DNA from: Syntrophomonas sp. UBA4922
Lineage (GTDB): Bacteria; Bacillota; Syntrophomonadia; Syntrophomonadales; Syntrophomonadaceae
Direction of reading: 5' to 3'
Length of the DNA stretch: 64,000 nt
Assembly (NCBI GenBank): GCA_002398825.1
Contig: DHBS01000006.1
Span: forward strand, 71,230 to 135,229
Below, one piece after another: positions 17,366 through 24,485 of this stretch. The translations under genes were made by a program, and so were the position numbers. Numbering within the stretch: the first letter of the stretch is position 1; each line of letters starts with the position of its first letter. The notes below the pieces were generated by a model that was given only the letters and a program-made list of their open reading frames with translations, did no database searches and was not told the origin of the DNA.

Positions 17366-17606
17366 TAATATAGATTTATGCCAGTATAATAGGGATGTTA
17401 CCGTTTAGCATGTGTATACTTGAACAGTTGTGGATACGATCTCGAAAGAAAAACGGTTACCCCTCGTTAAAGTTCCCGGCTATAATTGAATTGAACCAAA
17501 ATACTGAAGATGATTGCTTGGCGCCCTATACTTGACTTTAATGCGGATAGCGGAGAATGCGGGAGGCCCTGTAAGCCGTATATAGGACCTGAATGAGGAT
17601 ACTGAC
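17366..17606. other. Divergent asnB/nadE control region
   Basis: Holds the start signals of two divergent genes. For asnB, TATACT at 17383-17388 (minus strand) is a plausible -10, with no good -35. A TATAAT at about 17481-17486 on the plus strand could serve nadE. ACCGTTT near 17401 and AAACGGT near 17453 form a 7 bp inverted repeat about 45 bp apart. No reading frame is credible here. Confidence 0.4.
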
Positions 17607-19259
17607 ATGAGAGTGACGATTGCGCAAATCAATCCTACCGTAGGTGATCTGGAAGGCAACTTCCGGATTATCGAAAAGGCTGTCGCCAGGGCCGGTCTGG
17701 ATAGCAGTGATCTGGTAGTTTTTCCCGAACTGACCACCATCGGCTATCCGCCTCAGGATCTCCTGGAACGCCCCTGGTTTGTGGAACAGACCCAGCGCTA
17801 TCTGGAAAAGGTCGTGGCCCTGTCAGAACGATATGACGGCCTGGGCATATTGATAGGAACCCCAACCTTCTCCGCGAAGGCCGGCAAATCCCTGCACAAT
17901 TCGGCAGTGCTGATTTACCGGGGAGCGGTTCTGGCCGAACGCCACAAGAGCCTGTTGCCCAGTTATGATGTATTCGATGAGACCCGTTATTTTGAACCTG
18001 CGGTGCATAACCTGCCGGTCAACTTCAAAGACCAGCGCCTGGGCATCAACATCTGCGAAGATGCCTGGAATGACCCGGCCTTCTGGCCGGCCCAACTCCC
18101 TTACCGCTCCGATCCCATAAGATTATTGGCCGATGCCGGGGCTACCGTGTTCATCAACCTCTCCGCCTCACCCTTTCATGCCGGCAAAGAAGAGCTGCGC
18201 TACCGTCTGATCAGCAATCATGCCCAAAGACACAAAATACCTTTTATTTATGTGAATCAGGTAGGCGGCAATGACGAGCTTATTTTCGACGGTCATTCCC
18301 TGATCGTGGACGGTCAGGGGGAGATGCTGGCTTTTGCCGCCGGTTTTAGAGAAGACATCCAGACCTTTAACCTGAATGCCCCGGGGCGCACCTTACTCTA
18401 CAGCCCCGAGGACGAAATATCATCAATATATAACGCTCTGGTATTGGGTTTGAGAGACTATGTTCATAAATCGGGTTTTTCCAAGACGATTCTAGGATTG
18501 TCGGGGGGCATCGATTCCAGCCTGACGGCCTGCCTGGCGGTCGCTGCCCTGGGTCGGGACAATGTCCTGGGTGTGGCCATGCCTTCACAGTTTTCCTCGG
18601 CGGCAAGCCTGGAAGACGCCGAGGCTTTAGCCAGAAACCTGGGTATTAACCTGCATACCATACCCATCACCGGGGTCTTTCAGGCCTATCTGGATACATT
18701 GAGCCCTTACTTCAGCGGTTCTTATGACACTACCGAAGAGAATATACAGGCCCGCATCCGCGGCAATTATCTCATGGCCTTTTCCAACAAATTCGCTTAT
18801 CTGGTGCTGTCTACCGGCAATAAAAGCGAGATCGCCATGGGCTATTGCACTCTCTACGGGGATATGAGCGGGGGCTTGAGCGTACTGGCCGACGTGCCCA
18901 AAACCATGGTTTATGAGCTCTCCAGGTTCTGCAACCGGGATGCCGAACTGATACCGGCCAGGGTTCTGGTCAAAGCCCCTTCGGCGGAACTCAGGTTCAA
19001 TCAGACCGACCAGGATACCCTGCCGCCTTATGATATACTGGACCAGATCCTGTATCTCTACATAGAACAGTGTGAGTCCGCTGCCGGGATTATCGCCCGG
19101 GGTTTCGATGCGGAGACGGTCCGGCACATCATTACGGTGGTGGATCGCAATGAGTATAAGCGACGCCAGGCGGCGCCGGGGCTAAAAATCACCAGCAAGG
19201 CTTTCGGCACCGGGCGGCGCATGCCTATTGTCCAGAGTATCAAGCATCCCCCGAGCTAA
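17607..19259 (+). CDS. nadE: Glutamine-dependent NAD+ synthase
   Basis: Final step of NAD synthesis: amidates deamido-NAD with ammonia from glutamine. 550 residues, the two-domain form. The N-terminal nitrilase-type glutaminase has its triad visible: Glu in VVFPELTTIGYPP, Lys in AERHKSLLPSY, Cys in INICEDAWND. The C-terminal synthetase has the ATP loop LGLSGGIDSSLTACL and LSTGNKSEIAMGY. The ATG follows GAGGATACTGAC. It is the only rightward gene in the nitrogen island and is convergent with amtB, with a shared terminator between. Like asnB, carA and the split glutamate synthase, it consumes glutamine. Confidence 0.97.
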   Translation: MRVTIAQINPTVGDLEGNFRIIEKAVARAGLDSSDLVVFPELTTIGYPPQDLLERPWFVEQTQRYLEKVVALSERYDGLGILIGTPTFSAKAGKSLHNSAVLIYRGAVLAERHKSLLPSYDVFDETRYFEPAVHNLPVNFKDQRLGINICEDAWNDPAFWPAQLPYRSDPIRLLADAGATVFINLSASPFHAGKEELRYRLISNHAQRHKIPFIYVNQVGGNDELIFDGHSLIVDGQGEMLAFAAGFREDIQTFNLNAPGRTLLYSPEDEISSIYNALVLGLRDYVHKSGFSKTILGLSGGIDSSLTACLAVAALGRDNVLGVAMPSQFSSAASLEDAEALARNLGINLHTIPITGVFQAYLDTLSPYFSGSYDTTEENIQARIRGNYLMAFSNKFAYLVLSTGNKSEIAMGYCTLYGDMSGGLSVLADVPKTMVYELSRFCNRDAELIPARVLVKAPSAELRFNQTDQDTLPPYDILDQILYLYIEQCESAAGIIARGFDAETVRHIITVVDRNEYKRRQAAPGLKITSKAFGTGRRMPIVQSIKHPPS

Positions 19260-19358
19260 CGTCAGAACCGGGGGACATGCGGCACAGGTTGTCGATATAC
19301 CGTCTTTTAACAAGGTAAGGCTGTGCCTCAATCTATATCGTGCGCCTCTTAAAGACCA

Positions 19359-19404
19359 AACCTGCAGTACGTCGGACACAATCGTCCTCCTGATACTGCA
19401 GGTT
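19359..19404. terminator. Shared terminator between nadE and amtB
   Basis: AACCTGCAGTA (19359-19369) and TACTGCAGGTT (19394-19404) form a perfect 11 bp stem; the 24-base loop holds a smaller GGAC/GTCC hairpin. AAATAAGTTTT follows on the plus strand, and the minus strand also ends in a few T residues. It lies 100 bp after nadE and 78 bp after amtB, so it probably serves both convergent genes. Confidence 0.65.
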
Positions 19405-19481
19405 AAATAAGTTTTAATCTGATTCTTATCTGCCCGCGGGCATCTAGCCGTTATTTGTCCGCTCCCTCCTGAATGATTATA

Positions 19482-20825
19482 TCAACCCGCCACTGCATGG
19501 CCTTCCCCGCTCATATCCGCATTACTGTAACCGTCCTCACCGTGCAGGGACAGATCCAGACCGGCTTCTTCTTCCTCCTCGCTGACGCGCAGGCTGGTAA
19601 ATAAGCTGATGGCTTTAAGTACGGCATAGGTCATCAAAGCGGCAAAAACATAAGTTGCCACCACCCCAATGCTTTGCACCAGAAGCTGCCCCGGATTGCC
19701 GGCCAGAAGACCGTCCATGCCTGCCGGATTGATGGCTGTGGAGGCGAAGATTCCGGTTGCCAAAGCCCCCCAGGTTCCGCCGACCCCGTGTATGCCGAAA
19801 ACATCCAGAGCGTCATCGTAACCGAACTTCTCTTTCATTTTGCTGACCGCCAGGTAGCATAAAGGTCCTACTACCAAACCCATGGCGATAGCCGATAGAG
19901 GACTGACAAAACCCGCCGCCGGGGTGATGGCGACCAGGCCGGCTACCGCACCGCTGACCGCGCCAAAAACGGTGGGTTTGCCATGATGCAGCCATTCCGC
20001 CGCCACCCAGGATAAGGCTCCGGCAGCAGTGCAGGTGTTGGTCACCAGGAAGGCCAGGGCCGCCACCCCATTGGCGGACAGGGCGCTGCCGGCATTAAAC
20101 CCGAACCAGCCGAACCACAGCAATCCTGCGCCCAGAACGGTCAAGGGCATATTGTGAGGACGGATGGCCTCTCGCTCCTTGCCGAGGCGCTTGCCCAGCA
20201 CCAGAGCCGCCACCAGGCCGGACACCCCAGAACTGATGTGTACCACAGTGCCTCCGGCAAAGTCCATGATGCCCAATTGGCCCAGCCAGCCGCCTCCCCA
20301 TACCCAGTGGGCCAGGGGATCATATATCAAGGTGGTCCACAGCAGGATGAAGACCACGAAGACCGAGAATTTCATCCTCTCCGCGAAAGCCCCGGTTATA
20401 AGGGCCGCAGTTATGATGGCGAACATTAGCTGGAAGCCGGCAAAGGCCAGATGAGGAATGGGTACTGTGTCTGATAAGGCCTCCAGACCGATGTTGCCAA
20501 AGCCTAAGAAGTCCAAACCCCCTATTAAGGTGCCATGATCAGGCCCGAAGGATAAAGTATAGCCCAGGAGTATCCATTGTATCGATACCAGGGCCATGGC
20601 TGCCAGGCATTGCATCAAGATACTGAGTATGTTCTTGCTGCGCACCATGCCGCCGTAGAACATGGCCAGGCCCGGGGTCATCAACAACACCAGGGCGGCG
20701 CAGATGAGGATAAAACCGGTATCCCCTGCACTTATGCTGACCTCTTCAGCAGCCAGGGCCGGTCTGCTTGCCAAGAGGGTGATGGCCAGGGTCACTGCGC
20801 CAAGTGATAGTTTTAATGATCTCAT
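19482..20825 (-). CDS. amtB: Ammonium transporter
   Basis: Amt/Mep/Rh family membrane channel for ammonium uptake. 447 residues. The first 26 residues form a signal peptide (LSLGAVTLAITLLASRPALAAEE), followed by about eleven membrane helices. Family signatures are MTPGLAMFYGGMVRSKN in the second segment, DFAGGTVVHISSGVSGLVAAL, and a late FGIHGVGGTWGALATG with conserved pore histidines. The start follows AGGAGG. It lies 82 bp downstream of glnB, the standard pairing in which the PII protein blocks the channel when nitrogen is plentiful. A hexaloop hairpin lies in the gap. Confidence 0.97.
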   Translation of the reverse strand: MRSLKLSLGAVTLAITLLASRPALAAEEVSISAGDTGFILICAALVLLMTPGLAMFYGGMVRSKNILSILMQCLAAMALVSIQWILLGYTLSFGPDHGTLIGGLDFLGFGNIGLEALSDTVPIPHLAFAGFQLMFAIITAALITGAFAERMKFSVFVVFILLWTTLIYDPLAHWVWGGGWLGQLGIMDFAGGTVVHISSGVSGLVAALVLGKRLGKEREAIRPHNMPLTVLGAGLLWFGWFGFNAGSALSANGVAALAFLVTNTCTAAGALSWVAAEWLHHGKPTVFGAVSGAVAGLVAITPAAGFVSPLSAIAMGLVVGPLCYLAVSKMKEKFGYDDALDVFGIHGVGGTWGALATGIFASTAINPAGMDGLLAGNPGQLLVQSIGVVATYVFAALMTYAVLKAISLFTSLRVSEEEEEAGLDLSLHGEDGYSNADMSGEGHAVAG

Positions 20826-20846
20826 AATTTAAAACCTCCTAAATCG

Positions 20847-20892
20847 GGCTGTCAATACAGCCTAAAAATTTGCGCAGGCCCCCTTTGGCCTG
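20847..20892 (-). promoter_or_regulatory. glnB-amtB spacer with paired hexaloop hairpins
   Basis: The minus strand has CAGGCC-AAAGGG-GGCCTG (20875-20892), a perfect 6 bp stem with an A1/G4 hexaloop, and 12 nt later GGCTG-TATTGA-CAGCC (20847-20862), a 5 bp stem with a six-base loop that could close to a tetraloop. The second ends 6 nt before the amtB ribosome binding site (20835-20840). No clear terminator is present, so an effect on translation or on mRNA processing is as likely as antitermination. Confidence 0.55.
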
Positions 20893-20907
20893 TAATAAAA
20901 TACCTGT

Positions 20908-21246
20908 TTACAGAGCCGCATCGCCGCGTTCGCCGCTGCTGATGCGTATGATTTCTTCCACCGGATAAACAAAGATTTTTCCGTCACCAATCGCCCCGGT
21001 ACGGCAGGTCTCCATGATGGCATCGACGATCCTCTCCTGCCAGTGATCCCGGCAGATGACCTCCACCTTTACTTTGGGGAAGAGGTCTACGGATACTTCC
21101 TGGCCGCGGTAGTATTGCTTGACATTTTGCTGCAGCCCCCGGCCCATCACATTGTAAACCGTCATGCCGCGCACCTCCATTTTATTGAGCACTGCTTTAA
21201 GTTCCTCCAGCTTGCTGGGTCTGATAATGGCCTCAATCTTTTTCAT
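20908..21246 (-). CDS. glnB: Nitrogen regulatory protein PII
   Basis: Small trimeric signal protein that reads 2-oxoglutarate, ATP and ADP and binds AmtB and other targets. The ATG at 21246 (MKKIEAIIRPSKLEEL) has AAGGAGGTGA just upstream and gives 112 residues, exactly the family length. The T-loop segment reads GRGLQQNVKQYYRGQEV with the tyrosine equivalent to Y51, followed by PKVKVEVICRD. The C-terminal signature TGAIGDGKIFVYPVEE is complete. It sits between carA and amtB. In this cluster it probably controls AmtB; modification by uridylylation cannot be judged from the window. Confidence 0.96.
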   Translation of the reverse strand: MKKIEAIIRPSKLEELKAVLNKMEVRGMTVYNVMGRGLQQNVKQYYRGQEVSVDLFPKVKVEVICRDHWQERIVDAIMETCRTGAIGDGKIFVYPVEEIIRISSGERGDAAL

Positions 21247-21326
21247 TTTTTCACCTCCTTTCAATAGCAAAGGCCCTGAAACCCAATTAGGGGTTATCAG
21301 CGCCGTTGCTGCAGTAAAGTCTATAG

Positions 21327-21373
21327 AAAAACAGAGGCCCTCTGTCACCTTGGACAGAGGGCCCCATTGCCCT
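21327..21373 (-). promoter_or_regulatory. glnB leader: overlapping hexaloop hairpins and terminator
   Basis: Just after the carA stop, AGGGC-AATGGG-GCCCT (21358-21373) is a 5 bp hairpin with an A1/G4 hexaloop. Next, CTCTGTC-CAAGGT-GACAGAG (21340-21359) has a six-base loop with G at 4 but C at 1. The second hairpin is also the top of an 11 bp terminator stem (21336-21363) that recruits bases from the 3' arm of the first and is followed, 4 nt on, by T5 (21327-21331). Either the first hairpin or the full terminator can form. This is the expected ANTAR antitermination arrangement, controlling read-through from carA into glnB-amtB. Confidence 0.72.
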
Positions 21374-21383
21374 ATGAATATAT

Positions 21384-22499
21384 TCAGCCTATATGCCGAA
21401 TTAAAAGCTTATCATGATTGCGTTTATAAGCATCTATTTGCGCCACGAATTCATCCATCAGGAACTTGGTGTCAAGGGGGCCCGGGGCGGCTTCGGGATG
21501 AAACTGCACCGACATGGCCGGCAGCTCCCGGTGTATCAAACCCTCCACCGTGTTGTCATTGAGGTTGCTAAAGACCACCCGGACCGCTTTATCATGGAGT
21601 GAATCCGCTTCCACTGTGTAGCCATGGTTCTGTGAGGTCATATAGACCTTGCCGCTGCGCAGGTCTTTCACCGGTTGATTGGCTCCCCGGTGGCCGAATA
21701 CCATCTTGCTGGTTTTCCCCCCCAGCGCCAGGCTCAAGAGCTGGTGTCCCAGGCAGATGCCGAATATGGGTATGTTGCCCAGGAGCTGGCGGATAGTCGC
21801 AACGGCAAAACCGCAGTCGGCCGGGTCGCCAGGGCCGTTGGACAATACGATCCCATCCGGTTCCAGGTCCAGGATAGTCCGGGCCGAAGTCTGGGCCGGC
21901 ACCACAATTACCTGACACTTTCTCGCCGCCAGAGAGGTGATGATGCTCCGCTTGACTCCGTAATCGATCAAAACCACCCGCCTCGGACCTGAACCTACCA
22001 TCTTCATCTCCGGTCTGGTCACCCGGCCTACGTAGCCCCCCGGGGGAGGAGTCAAGCGGCTGGCCTCTCTTTGCAGGCCGGCGAGGTCGTCCAGCCTGGA
22101 GGTGATGATGCCGCCCATGGTGCCTCGCACCCGCAGGATTCTGGTCAGGGCTCTGGTATCGATGCCCTGCAAACACGGGATCTCGTTGGTATGGAGATAA
22201 TCCACCAGGGACATCTGTTGTTCATAATGCTCCGAACCGTTGCAGAGTTGATTCACCACCAGACCCTCCAGCCAGGAACGCTGGGATTCCATATTGTTCA
22301 GGTTAAAGCCGTGATTGCCGATCAATGGATACGTCATGACCACAATCTGCCCGGCGTAGGAGGGGTCGGTTATAATCTGCTCATATCCCACCATGCTGGT
22401 ATTGAATACCACCTCACCCGAGCGGGGGCCCGTTCCCAGCAATTCTCCGCTAAAGACCATGCCATTTTCCAGTACCAGATAACCGGGATTGGTCTTCAT
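21384..22499 (-). CDS. carA: Carbamoyl phosphate synthase small subunit
   Basis: Glutamine-hydrolysing subunit supplying ammonia to CarB for carbamoyl phosphate, the precursor of arginine and pyrimidines. 371 residues. The class I amidotransferase triad is visible: Cys in FGICLGHQLLSLA, and the His and Glu in SVQFHPEAAPGP. The N-terminal half (LVLENGMVFSGELLG, VGYEQIITDPSYAGQIVVMTYP) is typical CarA. carB is not in this window and does not follow carA, which is unusual. Its own leader has a promoter and an attenuator-like structure, and glnB and amtB follow. ArgF, at the far left of the window, would use the product. Confidence 0.96.
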   Translation of the reverse strand: MKTNPGYLVLENGMVFSGELLGTGPRSGEVVFNTSMVGYEQIITDPSYAGQIVVMTYPLIGNHGFNLNNMESQRSWLEGLVVNQLCNGSEHYEQQMSLVDYLHTNEIPCLQGIDTRALTRILRVRGTMGGIITSRLDDLAGLQREASRLTPPPGGYVGRVTRPEMKMVGSGPRRVVLIDYGVKRSIITSLAARKCQVIVVPAQTSARTILDLEPDGIVLSNGPGDPADCGFAVATIRQLLGNIPIFGICLGHQLLSLALGGKTSKMVFGHRGANQPVKDLRSGKVYMTSQNHGYTVEADSLHDKAVRVVFSNLNDNTVEGLIHRELPAMSVQFHPEAAPGPLDTKFLMDEFVAQIDAYKRNHDKLLIRHIG

Positions 22500-22538
22500 G
22501 ATTTTTTGCCTCCATCCTGGGCAACTGTAGATGCCCGC

Positions 22539-22586
22539 AAAAAAAAACGCCCTTAGTGATGCGTTGTCACTTTGGCGTCATTGCCA
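22539..22586 (-). promoter_or_regulatory. carA leader: hexaloop hairpins and terminator
   Basis: The transcript passes TGGC-AATGAC-GCCA (22573-22586), a 4 bp stem with an A1/G4 hexaloop, then AGTGA-CAACGCA-TCACT (22555-22571) one base later; the seven-base loop contains AACGCA, which has A1/G4 if its first C is bulged. The second hairpin is the top of a terminator whose lower stem, ACGCC/GGCGT (22574-22578 with 22547-22551), takes bases from the first hairpin and is followed by T9 (22539-22547). The two folds exclude each other. I see no PyrR or purine-type element. Confidence 0.72.
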
Positions 22587-22612
22587 TGTGCTTAATTTTA
22601 TTTTCGTATTAC

Positions 22613-22640
22613 AGTATAGCAGGAATTTATTAATCTGCAA
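22613..22640 (-). promoter_or_regulatory. carA promoter
   Basis: TTGCAG (22635-22640) and TATACT (22613-22618) are 16 bp apart on the minus strand, giving a transcript start close to 22606 and a leader of about 105 nt that contains the attenuator. An imperfect inverted repeat (22606-22620 and 22653-22667, both containing ACAGTAT or its complement) flanks the promoter and may be an operator. Confidence 0.6.
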
Positions 22641-22723
22641 CCCATAGCGGCTGCTAATACTGTATACTTATTCCTCCGGGCTTATTGCTATGACTGATCA
22701 TGTTCCCCGGGTGTGGCTGTGCA

Positions 22724-22744
22724 AGGCATGGGCGTTCCATGCCT
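22724..22744. other. Hairpin after the Spx-like gene
   Basis: AGGCATGG (22724-22731) and CCATGCCT (22737-22744) form a perfect 8 bp stem 7 bp after the selenoprotein-like gene. The T-run is on the plus strand, where no gene precedes it; on the minus strand only two T residues follow. It may act as a weak end for the Spx-like transcript. Confidence 0.4.
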
Positions 22745-22750
22745 TTTTGT

Positions 22751-23110
22751 TCAGCTGCCCAGGAGGGCCTGATATTTGGCTTCACTGAAACCCCTCTCGA
22801 TTTTCGTCTTCTTGACCAGGAGCGGGCGCACCATAATGCGGGGGTTTTTCTGAATGAGATCCGCCAGGCCTTTTTCATCCAGGTTGTCCAAATCCGGCTT
22901 GATCTTACGATAAGCCTGGCTTTTGGTGTTTACCAAATCCCTGACCCCCACCCCCGCCATTTTGGCCAGCCGGCGCAATTCCGCCAGGCCGGGCGGATCA
23001 GCCAGGAGGTCCCGTTCGCAAAATTCCACCCCGTGCTGCGAAAGCCACGCCCTCGCTTTCTGGCAGGTACTTCACGATTTGATACAATAGAGCGTCCATT
23101 TGCTCTCCAT
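22751..23110 (-). CDS. Spx/ArsC-family protein with predicted selenocysteine
   Basis: Read from the ATG at 23110 (GGAGG upstream), the frame gives MESKWTLYCIKS, then TGA at 23072-23074, then STCQKARAWLSQHGVEF and on to LLGS, stop at 22751. Spx and arsenate-reductase-like proteins have C-x-x-C at this point, followed by RKARAWL; here the TGA replaces the first cysteine exactly, giving U-S-T-C. With TGA read through, the length is 119 residues, normal for the family, and the later RPLLVKKTK segment is intact. A hairpin follows the TGA (separate entry). I therefore predict Sec at residue 13, in a thioredoxin-fold redox enzyme. Its substrate is unknown. A nonsense mutation is the alternative. Confidence 0.75.
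23037..23065 (-). other. Bacterial SECIS-like hairpin
   Basis: Starting 6 nt after the TGA, the minus strand has TGC, a 2-base bulge, GAAAGC (23055-23060), a nine-base loop GAGGGCGTG, GCTTTC (23040-23045), and GCA. The stem is a perfect 6 bp plus 3 bp below the bulge, with G residues in the loop, at the distance expected for SelB recognition. It lies within the coding region, as bacterial SECIS elements do. Confidence 0.6.
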
Positions 23111-23357
23111 AAAACCACTCCTCCATAGGTGTTTAAACCTGGTTTCTCTTTTATCTTCTCTATAATACCCGATAACATCCTGCCTGTCTCATGATGATGC
23201 CCAGAAGCCTTGATTCGTATGAAATTCAGTACTGGGTTGGAATATAAAGCCTGTTCTGTTGTAACACTACTATTAAGGGTTTCATATCATACATTGTGTG
23301 GGTTTGATAAGGTGTGAACAGCTCCTGGGTTTTTTCCCGGGGCTTTCATATAAAGAA
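23111..23357. other. Spacer between the radical SAM and Spx-like genes
   Basis: No credible reading frame. The Spx-like gene's promoter should lie here on the minus strand; TATTAT near 23160 is a possible -10, without a convincing -35. An interrupted CCTGGG/CCCGGG hairpin with a T6 loop occurs near 23325-23342. I see nothing else. Confidence 0.4.
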
Positions 23358-23381
23358 GGGAAGAACGCTTTAGTTCTTCCC
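23358..23381 (-). terminator. Terminator of the AmmeMemoRadiSam genes
   Basis: GGGAAGAAC (23358-23366) and GTTCTTCCC (23373-23381) form a perfect 9 bp stem with a six-base loop. It extends by AAGAA/TTCTT with one mismatch. The minus strand continues TTCTTTATATG. It lies 85 bp after the radical SAM stop. Confidence 0.7.
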
Positions 23382-23465
23382 TTTCTTGCGCTTTGAACTG
23401 AGCGGGAAAACCACCTGATAACAATCTGACCTATCCTGCCCGGCCAGTTAGTCCTGAGTTTATCT

Positions 23466-24455
23466 TCAGGCGATTATATAGTCTATCTCAGCCCCGCAGC
23501 TTGTACAGCGCCCTTCTTCAAAATGCACCATTTCAGTCCGGTAGTAACTGCGCCGGATAAGCAGAGCTTGACAATTCAGACACCGGGTGTCATTGCCCAG
23601 ACCGGTATTGCCCAGATAGACAAAAGGCAGATGAATCCGGGCCGCTTCTCTGGCTTGCATGAGGGTGGATTCCGGGGTGGGCGGCCGGTCATAATGATAG
23701 GCCGGATGATAGCGCGACAAATGCAGGGGGATCTCTTTGCGTATGGAAGCCAGCCATTTGGCCAGGGCTTCTATGTCCTCCAACTGATCATTATCGCCAG
23801 GAATGATCAAAGTGGTGATCTCTACATGGGTATGACGGGCGGCGCGCTCGACGGTGTTTATTACCGGCGCCAGGGCACCCTTGCACAGCCTTCTGTAAAA
23901 GTCATTCCGGAATGCCTTAACATCGATATTGAGAGCGTCGATAAAGGGCAGCAGCTGCTCTAAAGGCCGGGTTTCGATGTAGCCGTTGGTGACCAAAACT
24001 ACCTTTTGACCGCGATTTTTTAGAAGTTGGCTACAATCCCAGATATATTCGTACCAAACCGATGGCTCATTATATGTGAATGCTACGCCGATAGAACCGC
24101 TGCTTCGACTCTGTTCGGCAACCAGCACCAGGGTTTCAGGAGGAATAAACCGGGTAGCCGGAGTGTCGTGGGCCAGGGCATAGTTCTGGCAAAAGCTGCA
24201 GGACAGATTGCAGCCATAGGTGCCTGCCGAGAGGAGCATATTACCGGGAAAGAAATGATAGAGCGGTTTTTTCTCGATGGGGTCCAGGGCCAGCGAGGCC
24301 ACCTGTCCATAATTGGAGGTTATCAGACTGCCGGCTTGATTGCTGCGTACCCGGCAGATCCCCTTCTTACCCGGCTTAATCTTGCAGTGATGCGGGCATA
24401 AATTGCACTTTACTCCCAAGTCCTCCAGTGGTTCGAAAAACATAGCCTGAGCCAC
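23466..24455 (-). CDS. amrS: AmmeMemoRadiSam system radical SAM enzyme
   Basis: Radical SAM protein of the three-part AmmeMemoRadiSam group, whose reaction is not established. 329 residues from a GTG at 24455 with GGAGGG 6 bp upstream. Four cysteines near the N-terminus (CNLCPHHC and CRVR) resemble the pyruvate formate-lyase activator-related branch. The cluster motif CNLSCSFCQNYALA gives C-x3-C-x2-C. Near the C-terminus two more pairs (CLNCQ and CTSCGAE) look like a zinc ribbon. It starts 30 bp after the fused Memo/AMMECR1 gene, so all three activities of the system are adjacent. Confidence 0.9.
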   Translation of the reverse strand: MAQAMFFEPLEDLGVKCNLCPHHCKIKPGKKGICRVRSNQAGSLITSNYGQVASLALDPIEKKPLYHFFPGNMLLSAGTYGCNLSCSFCQNYALAHDTPATRFIPPETLVLVAEQSRSSGSIGVAFTYNEPSVWYEYIWDCSQLLKNRGQKVVLVTNGYIETRPLEQLLPFIDALNIDVKAFRNDFYRRLCKGALAPVINTVERAARHTHVEITTLIIPGDNDQLEDIEALAKWLASIRKEIPLHLSRYHPAYHYDRPPTPESTLMQAREAARIHLPFVYLGNTGLGNDTRCLNCQALLIRRSYYRTEMVHFEEGRCTSCGAEIDYIIA

Positions 24456-24485
24456 GATATCCCTCCTGCGGAGTTATTTTATGGC

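Noticed and set aside
17295..17400. T-box riboswitch in the asnB leader
   Set aside because: The conserved T-box sequence (AGGGTGGNACCGCG-like) is absent and the leader is too short.
22724..22748. Rightward terminator near the Spx-like gene
   Set aside because: The hairpin plus T-run is oriented rightward, but no rightward gene precedes it; kept only as a hairpin.
22751..23029. A complete 92-codon gene starting MEFCERD
   Set aside because: It lacks the active-site motif and ribosome binding site; the frame extends upstream through the TGA to a good ATG, so I report the longer form.
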